Part shown: positions 1-6,908 of the stretch, piece after piece
Layout: each line of letters opens with the position of its first letter
Numbering within the stretch: the first letter of the stretch is position 1
NCBI GenBank assembly: GCA_029938505.1
Contig: JAOZUV010000022.1
Span: 1-13,249 of the forward strand
Source: Bacteroidales bacterium
GTDB taxonomy: Bacteria; Bacteroidota; Bacteroidia; Bacteroidales; GCA-2711565
Reading direction: 5' to 3'
DNA length: 13,249 nucleotides
Made by a program: the position numbers and the translations under genes
Notes under the pieces: generated by a model
What the model was told of the DNA's origin: nothing
Database searches by the model: none
Seen by the model: only the letters and a program-made list of their open reading frames with translations

Positions 1-102
1 TTTTACTTCTTTAGCTTTTGGCTCTTCAACTACAACTTCAGCAACAGGAGCTTCTTTTTTTACTTCTTTAGCTTTTGGCTCTTCAACTACAACTTCAGCA
101 AC
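1..102. repeat. 57-bp-period in-frame tandem repeat (45 bp identical)
   Basis: Positions 1-45 and 58-102 are identical over 45 bases, giving a period of 57 bp (19 codons) inside the partial minus-strand gene. Identity is at nucleotide level, including synonymous positions, which points to a recent slippage or unequal-crossover duplication. Copy 1 abuts the window edge, so more copies may lie outside. Confidence 0.9.
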
Positions 103-243
103 TACCTCTTCTTTAGGAGCTTCTTCTGTTTTTTCTGGAGTTTCGGCAATTACTTCTTCGGTAGGTTTTGTTTCAGTAGCTTCAGCTTTCACCTCTTCTA
201 CTTTCTCAACATCTTTTTTGATGTCTTCTTTTTTTTCAGTCAT
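1..243 (-). CDS. Partial Lys/Glu/Ala/Val-rich protein (N-terminal 81 codons only)
   Basis: An open frame reads from ATG at 243 leftward to the window edge without a stop: 81 codons, beginning MTEKKEDIKKDVEKVEE. Nearly every residue is K, E, A, V, P or T, so this is a charged, probably disordered N-terminal extension and no folded domain is visible. The last 34 residues contain a 19-residue unit (KEAPVAEVVVEEPKAKEVK) and a second copy of its VAEVVVEEPKAKEVK part. No signal peptide is present, so it is probably cytoplasmic. In Bacteroidota such extensions occur on ribosomal proteins (for example S1), DUF349 proteins and other nucleic-acid-binding proteins, but nothing here decides between these. 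A good Bacteroidota promoter lies upstream at 374-404, which supports the strand and start. Function is unknown from this fragment. Confidence 0.75.
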   Translation of the reverse strand, partial: MTEKKEDIKKDVEKVEEVKAEATETKPTEEVIAETPEKTEEAPKEEVVAEVVVEEPKAKEVKKEAPVAEVVVEEPKAKEVK

Positions 244-356
244 TTGGTACTCTTTGTGTTCCTTATATAATTTCCGATTAATTTGTCGGGAACGGGTTTA
301 TAATTTATTTTTCTTTTAAGCCTTTGATTTCAAATCTCTTCGGATCAAATTCGGAC

Positions 357-371
357 CGCTCAAAATGAGCG
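357..371. promoter_or_regulatory. 15-bp dyad over the predicted start site of the minus-strand gene
   Basis: CGCTCA (357-362), AAA, TGAGCG (366-371) is a perfect 6-bp inverted repeat with a 3-base centre. It begins 2 bp downstream of the minus-strand -7 box, which ends at 374, so transcription should start inside it. That position suits a repressor operator better than an RNA hairpin, because part of the stem would not be transcribed. Its GC-richness stands out against the surrounding AT-rich DNA. The operator role is inference. Confidence 0.4.
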
Positions 372-373
372 TG

Positions 374-404
374 CAAAATTATACAAATAATATTAAATAT
401 CAAA
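374..404 (-). promoter_or_regulatory. Bacteroidota-type promoter for the minus-strand gene
   Basis: On the minus strand, TTTG (404-401) is followed by 19 bp and then TAATTTTG (381-374). This matches the Bacteroidota primary sigma consensus of a -33 TTTG and a -7 TAnnTTTG with correct spacing. It reads toward the ATG at 243 and implies a leader of about 120 nt. It is the most complete promoter in the window. Confidence 0.75.
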
Positions 405-543
405 GCTAATTAAGCAATTAATCAAATGGTCAATTCTTTAATTATAAATTGATTAAGCAAGGAAAACAAATTTTAATTTTTGGGGTTATTTAATTTTAGT
501 TCACAATTAGCACATTAACACACCAACGAATTAGCTAATTAAC

Positions 544-551
544 TATCTTTG
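544..551 (+). promoter_or_regulatory. -7 promoter element of ychF
   Basis: TATCTTTG, followed by CA, fits the Bacteroidota -7 consensus TAnnTTTG and lies 25 bp before the ychF ATG, leaving a short leader of about 20 nt. No TTTG-like -33 box is seen at the usual distance, so only the -7 half is supported. Confidence 0.6.
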
Positions 552-576
552 CAGCCAAATTTCAAAACAAAAATCA

Positions 577-1674
577 ATGGCTCTAAATTGCGGAATTATC
601 GGACTTACAAATATTGGGAAAACCACTATTTTCAACTGTATGTCAAACACAAAAGCAGAAGCTACAAGCTTTGCATTTAGTGCTACCAAATCCAATATTG
701 GCAAAGTAGATGTACGTGATGAGCGTTTAAGTATTATTGATTCACTCATTCATTCGGAGAAATTAATTCCTGCAACTGTTGAAATTATTGATTTACCTGG
801 TCTGGCTAAAGGTGCCAATCAAGGGGAAGGTGTTGGAAATAAATTTTTAGCAGATATCCAACAAATGGATGCTTTGATTCATGTGGTGCGTTGTTTTGAT
901 GATGAGAATCTAGCTCATATCGAAGGTTCTGTTGATCCAGTTAGAGATAAAGAAATTGTTGATTTCGAATTACAAGTTCGCGATTTAGAGTTAATTGAAC
1001 GGAAGATTGTACGAATGGAAAAGCTGAGCAAAACAGGTGACAAAGATGCCAAAAAAGCATTGGAAGTATTAGCAATTTACAAGGAACATCTCGAAAATAT
1101 GAAAAATGTTAAAACAGCTCCTGTAAAAAAAGGTGACGAAAAATATATTGAAGAATTATGCCTGCTTACTGCAAAACCCGTGATTTATGTTTGTAATGTA
1201 GATGAAGCATCCGCAACTATAGGAAATAATTATACCCAGACTTTCAAGGAAGCTATTAGAGATGGGGCAGATGAAATGCTTATCATCGCTGGTGGTTTAG
1301 AAGCTGACATCGCTGACTTAGAAGATGAAGAAGATCAATTGGCATTTTTAGAAGATGCTGGGCTAAAAGAACCTGGCGTGAATAAACTCATTCAATCGGC
1401 TTATTACATCCTAAATCTCGAAGTATTTTTTACCGCCGGACCAAAAGAAGTACGTGCCTGGACCATCAAAAAAGGAATGACTGCCCCTCAAGCAGCGGGT
1501 GTTATACACTCTGATTTAGAGCGTGGTTTTATCCGTGCAGAAGTGATGAAATATAACGACTTTGTTTCCTTAGGTTCTGAGCAAGCCTGTAAAGATGCGG
1601 GTAAATTTAATGTGGAAGGAAAGAACTACATTGTAGCGGATGGTGATATTTTGAATATTCGCTTTAACGTATAA
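577..1674 (+). CDS. ychF: Obg-like ATPase/GTPase YchF
   Basis: YchF is a cytoplasmic TRAFAC-class P-loop NTPase of the Obg family that prefers ATP, associates with ribosomes and is linked to stress and oxidative responses. The 365-residue length is normal. Visible parts are a P-loop GLTNIGKTT (9-17), a G3 region DLPGLAKG (72-79) followed by GEGVGNKFL, a helical insert (about 125-200), the G4-like motif NVDE (207-210) that gives YchF its nucleotide preference, and a C-terminal TGS domain (about 280-363) with FFTAGPKEVRAW. The start follows a -7 box at 544. Several residues differ from the usual family pattern: Thr11 where GLPNVGKST has Pro, and ATSFAFSATKSN (29-40) where a typical protein has AENYPFCTIEPN. 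It may therefore be a divergent Bacteroidota subgroup or a paralogue. The family call is secure; equivalence to E. coli YchF is less so. The next gene starts 34 bp downstream. Confidence 0.93.
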   Translation: MALNCGIIGLTNIGKTTIFNCMSNTKAEATSFAFSATKSNIGKVDVRDERLSIIDSLIHSEKLIPATVEIIDLPGLAKGANQGEGVGNKFLADIQQMDALIHVVRCFDDENLAHIEGSVDPVRDKEIVDFELQVRDLELIERKIVRMEKLSKTGDKDAKKALEVLAIYKEHLENMKNVKTAPVKKGDEKYIEELCLLTAKPVIYVCNVDEASATIGNNYTQTFKEAIRDGADEMLIIAGGLEADIADLEDEEDQLAFLEDAGLKEPGVNKLIQSAYYILNLEVFFTAGPKEVRAWTIKKGMTAPQAAGVIHSDLERGFIRAEVMKYNDFVSLGSEQACKDAGKFNVEGKNYIVADGDILNIRFNV

Positions 1675-1708
1675 ATTAATAGTTCCATACTTAAAACTTC
1701 TACCTTAT

Positions 1709-2740
1709 ATGAAAGATACCAAAACAACAAACATTCTTTTATTGATTATTGTTATTCCAGTGATCTTTTATCTATTAAAAATTCTGTCATTTATTTTCAT
1801 TCCACTAATCATGGCAATGTTTATTGCTCTATTATTTTTACCCTTAATGCGTTGGCTTAGTAAAAAAAGAGCACCTAAACCTCTTAGTATTTTTATAGTC
1901 ATTTTGATCATGTTTGGATTTTTAAAAATTGGCGGAGAACTCATTAAGCTATCAAGCCATGAAATCATGTCGACCGAAGGGGAATTTTTTGAAAAGGCAG
2001 AGACAAAATTAGTAGGTCTGATAGAATCGGCAGAAAGCTTTTTTGGAACTGAACGTGTAAAAGGCAAGAATGTAGTTCTTCATTATCTTGAAGGAAAAAA
2101 TATTATAACGAATTTTAGTTCCACTTTAGATTTTATTGGCGACACTCTTACCATGACTTTGATGACCATTTTCTTTGTCATTCTTCTTCTTGCAGGATCC
2201 ATTAATTTTCAAAAATTATTGAATACTACCATATTCAAGCAAAAACTTTCATCCGTAAAAACTTTTATTAAAATCGAAAAAGATATTATAAAATTTGTAA
2301 AAGTTAAATTCATAATCAGCTTATTTACGGGCATTGGATTTAGTTTGGCATGTTTAGCATTTGGTGTTAGCTTTCCCATTTTTTGGGGATTACTAGCCTT
2401 TGCCATCAATTTCATACAAATGATTGGCTCGGTTATTTCAGTTGCCTTATTATCCATCTTCGCTTATGTTGAGCTTGACCCGACAGGCACATTACTCTTT
2501 TTCATCTTAACAATTACTGCAGTACAAGTGCTTATGGGTGGCATTTTAGAACCTATTTTCATGGGGAAAACATTCTCCATTAATGTTATCACTGTTCTTT
2601 TAATGCTCATGCTGTGGGGTTATCTCTGGAATATTCCTGGCTTAATTATGTCTATCCCAATTACTGTTTTCTTGAAAATAATTTTTGAGCAATTCCCAAA
2701 AACTAAAGTCATCGCAAATCTGATTTCCGGTACTGAATAG
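1709..2740 (+). CDS. AI-2E / PerM family transporter-like membrane protein
   Basis: This 343-residue polytopic inner-membrane protein belongs to the AI-2E transporter (PerM/YdiK/TqsA, formerly UPF0118) family. Paired hydrophobic segments lie at about 8-50, one at about 57-79, a soluble stretch at 80-140, another segment at about 143-167, and a block of further helices from about 195 to the end. The C-terminal signature GGILEPIFMGKTFSIN, followed by LWGYLWNIPGLIMSIPI, is the conserved family motif. Members export small molecules or ions, including AI-2 in E. coli TqsA and Na+(Li+)/H+ in some others. The substrate cannot be told from sequence. It lies 34 bp after ychF on the same strand with no evident promoter between, so cotranscription is plausible. 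Neither the ATG start nor the length looks unusual. Confidence 0.88.
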   Translation: MKDTKTTNILLLIIVIPVIFYLLKILSFIFIPLIMAMFIALLFLPLMRWLSKKRAPKPLSIFIVILIMFGFLKIGGELIKLSSHEIMSTEGEFFEKAETKLVGLIESAESFFGTERVKGKNVVLHYLEGKNIITNFSSTLDFIGDTLTMTLMTIFFVILLLAGSINFQKLLNTTIFKQKLSSVKTFIKIEKDIIKFVKVKFIISLFTGIGFSLACLAFGVSFPIFWGLLAFAINFIQMIGSVISVALLSIFAYVELDPTGTLLFFILTITAVQVLMGGILEPIFMGKTFSINVITVLLMLMLWGYLWNIPGLIMSIPITVFLKIIFEQFPKTKVIANLISGTE

Positions 2741-2848
2741 AACTTTAATTTAGTACGTAAAATATCATCATAAATATTTTTCTCTAAATTAAGAATTTAT
2801 TTTTATGGCATAATACTTGTTATTACAGGACTAAAATATTTTAAAATA

Positions 2849-5293
2849 ATGAGCATTATAACCAGACCAAGTCTAATATTAATATTTTGTGTTTTCATTC
2901 AAAATATTACATTTTCGCAACAAACGTTGAATTCAATTGAATGGGATTTACAAACGCCATATGAGAAATTATATTTGCAAACCGACAGAGAATTCTATTT
3001 TCAAGGGGACTCAATTTGGTTTAAAGCTTATTACCTTGATGGACAAACACAGCAATTAATCCCAGGCTTGAATAATATGTTTGTCGAAATTTTTAATAAT
3101 GAAGGGGAAACAATTCATAGTCAAGCCTCACTCTTAACAAATGGCATCAGTGATGGAAATATTCTAATTCCTGACACATTAAAGTCAGGCAACTATTTGT
3201 TGCGCGCCTTTACCGATTTTCAAAAGAATTTTGGAGAAGATGCTTTTTTCTATAAAAGGCTGACTATATCAGAAGTTAAGCTTTCATTTGATTTAACTGA
3301 TGACAACTCAACAAAAGTGGACATAAGTGATATTGAAATAGATGTTTCATTTTATCCTGAAGGTGGATACTTATTAGCTGACCAGTTGAATGTTATTGGA
3401 GTAAAAGCCATTGATAATAAGGGTAGAAGTATTTCAGTGCAAGGAAATATTATTAATAAAAAAGGTCGTATAGTCAGCTCTTTTTCTACAAGTTATAGAG
3501 GAATGGGAAGCTTTCATTTCACACCTAAAACAAATGAGAAATACAGTGTTCAAATAAAAAACCATCCTAATTATAAATCCAAGTTCATTAAAATTGAAAG
3601 AAGTGGTATAAAAGTTGAACTTGCTGGAAAGGAAAAAAATGACTTAATATTTCAAGTAACTACAAATTCACAATCTCTTCAGAATAATCAATATCATATT
3701 GCAATCATGCATAGAGGGCAGATTCTTTTCCATCAAGAATTCACTCAAGATAAAGAAAAGTTTCAAATAAGAATTGAGCAATCAATTTTACCAGCAGGCA
3801 TTAATCGCTTTATTTTATTAGATGAGCAATTGAACCCAATTTCTGAAAGATTGTTTTTCTCAAATAATCTAAACATCAATAATCTTGATATTAAATTAGA
3901 AAAAGACCGTTATAATCAGCGAAGCAATGTTAATATTAACATCTTCGATGAAAACAAATTTAGCGATAAATCCTTTTCAAGTCTTTCGGTTACAGTTATT
4001 GATAAGAATTCAGTAGGTGAAAATGGATTTAAAATAAATATCCTTTCATCCTTACTAATTGATTCAGAGTTAAAAGGATATATAAATTCCTCTACCGATT
4101 ATTTTATTGATGAAGAACAAATATCCTCAACAAATAAATTAAACCTTTTAATGTTAACACAGGGTTGGAGTAAATATATTTGGAATTCAATCCCCAAAAA
4201 AAGCATTCCCCATTTAGTAAATGAAACTGGAGGAATTAGCATTAATGGGAAAGTTAAACGATTAATTAGGAAAAAAGCTGTAGCGGAAGGAGAGGTTATA
4301 TTAGGAATCTCTGATATAAATGGTCATCGTGTTTTTGAAACAAAATCAAATAATAATGGGAGATTTTCATTCAACAATCTTTCATTCTTTGATACAACAG
4401 CAATTTACATCCAGGCTCGTAACAAAAAGGGGGGAAATTCTACAGAGGTTTTGCTTGACTCCCTTTTTGAAAAAATGCCAATTATTTCACTATCTCAACT
4501 TGGATCAACAAAAACAACTCCTAAAATTGCATCTAAAAAAATTCATATTGAAAAATATAATAGCGAAATTGAGATGAAAAAATTTAATCTTAAAACCGGT
4601 TCTATTTTACTTGATGAAATAACTGTAAAAGCAAAAAGAGTTAAAAAAGATGATGGCTATACCAAAAGTTATGGAATGGCAGACTATAGTTTTAAGGTCA
4701 CAGATAGCTATAAGGTAACAGATAATATTCAAAGTTTCCTACAAAGAACTGTACCTGGAATATCCTTTACTTTTAGCTCAATTGTACTAAGGCAAAGAAT
4801 AACTGGTTTATCTGGGACCCCCACTCCATCCTTAGTTTTGTTAGATGGAATGCCTCTAGGAAGCAATGATCTTGATTTTGTCAAATCAATACCCATGAGC
4901 TCTATCGATAAAATTGAGGTGCTAAAATCAGCAGCAAAATGTGTTATTTACGGAGCGAAAGCAAATGGTGGAGTAGTTGCCATATATTCCCAAAAGGGTC
5001 AAGTCATTAATAATTATGCTTATATAAAAGGTATTTTAACTAAAAAAATCATCGGTTATAGTGGTAATAAAGAATTTTATTCGCCCAAATACACTGCCGA
5101 AAATATTAATACTGAAAAACCCGATCATCGAATAACTTTATATTGGAATCCAAATATTATTACCAAAAATGGAAAAGCTTCTCTCTCATTTTTTACATCT
5201 GATGATAGTGGAATGTTTAAAATATTTATTGAAGGTATTACAACTAATGGTGATATTTGTATTGGAACTGCAGAGTTTAAAATTGATGAATGA
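2849..5293 (+). CDS. Secreted macroglobulin-like (MG2) protein with TonB plug domain and no barrel
   Basis: This is an 814-residue exported protein. It has a signal peptide at about 1-24, ending FSQ before QTLN. An MG2-type macroglobulin domain lies at about 35-145 (KLYLQTDREFYFQGDSIWFK), with a second macroglobulin-like region at about 165-250 (FYPEGGYLLADQLNVIG). A carboxypeptidase-regulatory-like beta domain follows at about 463-525, and a TonB-dependent receptor plug at about 585-717 (SLVLLDGMPLG, then SIDKIEVLKSA and YGAKANGGVVAIYS). The C-terminal beta-sandwich starts RITLYWNPNI at about 761. No outer-membrane beta-barrel follows the plug, so it cannot be a complete TonB receptor. Such proteins recur in Bacteroidota and are often annotated simply as plug-domain proteins; their role is not known to me. 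The frame is intact and I see no sign of a lost barrel. Location is probably periplasm or outer-membrane surface. No clear promoter match was found in the 108 bp upstream. Confidence 0.85.
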   Translation: MSIITRPSLILIFCVFIQNITFSQQTLNSIEWDLQTPYEKLYLQTDREFYFQGDSIWFKAYYLDGQTQQLIPGLNNMFVEIFNNEGETIHSQASLLTNGISDGNILIPDTLKSGNYLLRAFTDFQKNFGEDAFFYKRLTISEVKLSFDLTDDNSTKVDISDIEIDVSFYPEGGYLLADQLNVIGVKAIDNKGRSISVQGNIINKKGRIVSSFSTSYRGMGSFHFTPKTNEKYSVQIKNHPNYKSKFIKIERSGIKVELAGKEKNDLIFQVTTNSQSLQNNQYHIAIMHRGQILFHQEFTQDKEKFQIRIEQSILPAGINRFILLDEQLNPISERLFFSNNLNINNLDIKLEKDRYNQRSNVNINIFDENKFSDKSFSSLSVTVIDKNSVGENGFKINILSSLLIDSELKGYINSSTDYFIDEEQISSTNKLNLLMLTQGWSKYIWNSIPKKSIPHLVNETGGISINGKVKRLIRKKAVAEGEVILGISDINGHRVFETKSNNNGRFSFNNLSFFDTTAIYIQARNKKGGNSTEVLLDSLFEKMPIISLSQLGSTKTTPKIASKKIHIEKYNSEIEMKKFNLKTGSILLDEITVKAKRVKKDDGYTKSYGMADYSFKVTDSYKVTDNIQSFLQRTVPGISFTFSSIVLRQRITGLSGTPTPSLVLLDGMPLGSNDLDFVKSIPMSSIDKIEVLKSAAKCVIYGAKANGGVVAIYSQKGQVINNYAYIKGILTKKIIGYSGNKEFYSPKYTAENINTEKPDHRITLYWNPNIITKNGKASLSFFTSDDSGMFKIFIEGITTNGDICIGTAEFKIDE

Positions 5294-5299
5294 ATTTAG

Positions 5300-5313
5300 A
5301 TTCAATATTGAAT
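5300..5313. other. 14-bp perfect palindrome after the plug-protein gene
   Basis: ATTCAATATTGAAT is self-complementary with no loop, 7 bp past the preceding stop codon. TGAA (5291-5294) can also pair with TTCA (5301-5304). No T-tract follows directly, so it is not a convincing terminator. It could be a binding site, or chance in AT-rich DNA. Confidence 0.25.
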
Positions 5314-5486
5314 AACAGATTTAATTCTATTTAAAAAAAGAACAAAACATCAACTTTTCAGAACTTTTCAACATCACTTTATTAAGGCTTAAAATTGTCT
5401 TAGATTTATTGCCCTATTTAATTGGATAGATTCATTATTCAATAAGATTAATAATCAATTATCATTCATCAATAAATAATTCAGAC

Positions 5487-6890
5487 ATGGGCGGATTTTT
5501 TGGCACTATTTCAAAATCAGATTGTGTAAGCGATCTCTATTACGGAACTGATTACAACTCTCACTTAGGAACAAAACGAGGAGGTATGGCAGTTATTAAT
5601 AAAGATGTCTTCACCCGAGCTATCCACAATTTAGAGAATTCGTATTTCAGAACGAAGTTTGAGCCAGAACTTCCCAAATTTAAAGGGAATAGTGGCATAG
5701 GAGTTATTAGTGATACTGAATCACAACCAATTATAATTAATTCACATTTAGGAAGATTCGCAATTGTTAGTGTTAGCAAGATTGTTAATATCGATGAGCT
5801 CACCGAACGCTCTCTCAGTCAAAAACTTCATTTCTCAGAAACGAGCACAGGAAATACAAACCCAAGCGAGCTTATTGCTATGCTTATTAATGAAAAACAA
5901 ACTATTGAGGCCGGTATAGAAAATGTATTTGAATTGGTTAAAGGCTCCTGCTCTCTGCTAATTTTAACCAAGGAAGGGATGTTTGCTGCACGTGACAAAT
6001 TAGGAAGGACATCCATTGTATTAGGTAAAAAAGAAGGCGCTTATGCAGTAGGTTCTGAATCTAGCTCATTTTCAAATTTAGGATTTGAAATAGAACACTT
6101 TATTGGTCCGGGCGAAATACTTTTCATCACTGCTGATGGATACGAACAAAGACGTAAACCAAATGATAAAATGCAGGTTTGTGCGTTTCTTTGGGTTTAT
6201 TACGGGTATCCAAGTTCGTATTATGAAGGCATCAATGTAGAGGATGTACGATATCGTTGTGGTGCAGCTTTAGCAAAAAGAGATAATGTAGAAATTGATT
6301 TTGTTTCGGGTGTACCCGATTCTGGGATCGCTCATGCCATTGGTTATTCGAATGAAAAGAAAATTCCTTACAAAAGAGCTTATGTAAAATACACCCCTAC
6401 ATGGCCTCGCAGCTTCATGCCTCAAAATCAGGAGATGCGAAATTTGGTCGCTAAAATGAAACTCATCCCAAATAAAGCATTAGTTGAAAATCAAAAATTA
6501 GCTTTACTCGACGACTCAATTGTAAGAGGAACCCAGCTTCAGGACAATGTTCAGGTATTAAAACAAAGTGGAGCCAAAGAAGTACATGTCCGTCCAGCAT
6601 GTCCAACGCTGATTTTTCCTTGCGAATTTTTAAATTTCTCAACCTCTCGATCAACTCTCGATCTTGCTGGAAGAAAAGCTATCAAAGAGATTGAAGGGGT
6701 TGAAGATAAAGATTTGAAGGAATATGCTGATCCCGATTCTCCAAAATGTTTAGCCATGGTGGAGAAAATTCGTCAGAAAATGGATGTAGATTCATTGAAA
6801 TTTCAACGATTAGATGACCTTGTGGAAGCAATTGGATTACCTAAAGAAAAACTATGCACACACTGTTGGGATGGAAGTAGCTATTTTTAA
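5487..6890 (+). CDS. PurF-like phosphoribosyltransferase with degenerate glutaminase domain
   Basis: The 467-residue protein aligns end to end with amidophosphoribosyltransferase, the first enzyme of purine synthesis (PRPP + glutamine to phosphoribosylamine). The phosphoribosyltransferase half is well kept: GVPDSGIAHAIGY (275-287) and the PRPP loop LALLDDSIVRGTQ (338-350). Four Cys at 232, 379, 457 and 460 sit where the B. subtilis-type enzyme binds its [4Fe-4S] cluster. The N-terminal Ntn-hydrolase half starts MGGFFGTIS, with Gly where active PurF has the processed catalytic Cys of CGIVG. RGG (31-33) replaces RGQ, and by eye the HxRYxT and HNG motifs are absent. Glutamine hydrolysis should therefore be impossible, leaving an ammonia-dependent or other phosphoribosyl reaction, or a structural or regulatory role. 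I recall similar MGGFFG-type proteins in other Bacteroidota, so this is probably a conserved paralogue and not decay. A GNAT gene follows after 18 bp. Automatic annotation will probably call it purF. Confidence 0.85.
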   Translation: MGGFFGTISKSDCVSDLYYGTDYNSHLGTKRGGMAVINKDVFTRAIHNLENSYFRTKFEPELPKFKGNSGIGVISDTESQPIIINSHLGRFAIVSVSKIVNIDELTERSLSQKLHFSETSTGNTNPSELIAMLINEKQTIEAGIENVFELVKGSCSLLILTKEGMFAARDKLGRTSIVLGKKEGAYAVGSESSSFSNLGFEIEHFIGPGEILFITADGYEQRRKPNDKMQVCAFLWVYYGYPSSYYEGINVEDVRYRCGAALAKRDNVEIDFVSGVPDSGIAHAIGYSNEKKIPYKRAYVKYTPTWPRSFMPQNQEMRNLVAKMKLIPNKALVENQKLALLDDSIVRGTQLQDNVQVLKQSGAKEVHVRPACPTLIFPCEFLNFSTSRSTLDLAGRKAIKEIEGVEDKDLKEYADPDSPKCLAMVEKIRQKMDVDSLKFQRLDDLVEAIGLPKEKLCTHCWDGSSYF

Positions 6891-6908
6891 ATAATAAATC
6901 ACTTCTCA

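Larger units (their letters stand above)
244..576. other. Divergent intergenic region between the minus-strand gene and ychF
   Basis: This is 333 bp of AT-rich DNA without a credible gene. It holds a minus-strand promoter (374-404), a dyad over the predicted minus-strand start site (357-371), a plus-strand -7 element for ychF (544-551), and several short repeats. AGCTAATTAA occurs at 404-413 and 533-542, ATTAAGCAA at 409-417 and 452-460, and the inverted pair TTAATCAA (418-425) / TTGATTAA (449-456). The minus-strand transcript would have a leader of about 120 nt. I see no recognised riboswitch or RNA family in it. Confidence 0.6.

Noticed and set aside
271..292. Possible hairpin in the leader of the minus-strand gene
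   Set aside because: The 7-bp stem seen on the plus strand relies on a T-G pair that becomes a C-A mismatch in the minus-strand RNA, leaving only four solid pairs.
326..336. GATTTCAAATC palindrome in the minus-strand leader
   Set aside because: It has only 5-bp arms with a 1-base centre in AT-rich DNA, too short to separate from chance.
1768..2067. 99-codon minus-strand frame inside the AI-2E-type gene
   Set aside because: It is complementary to transmembrane-coding sequence with no independent signal.
2741..2848. Possible promoter (TAATACTTG) before the plug-protein gene
   Set aside because: It does not match TAnnTTTG and has no -33 box at the right distance.
4320..4577. 85-codon alternate frame in the plug-protein gene
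   Set aside because: It overlaps an intact longer reading frame, has low-complexity content and no start context.
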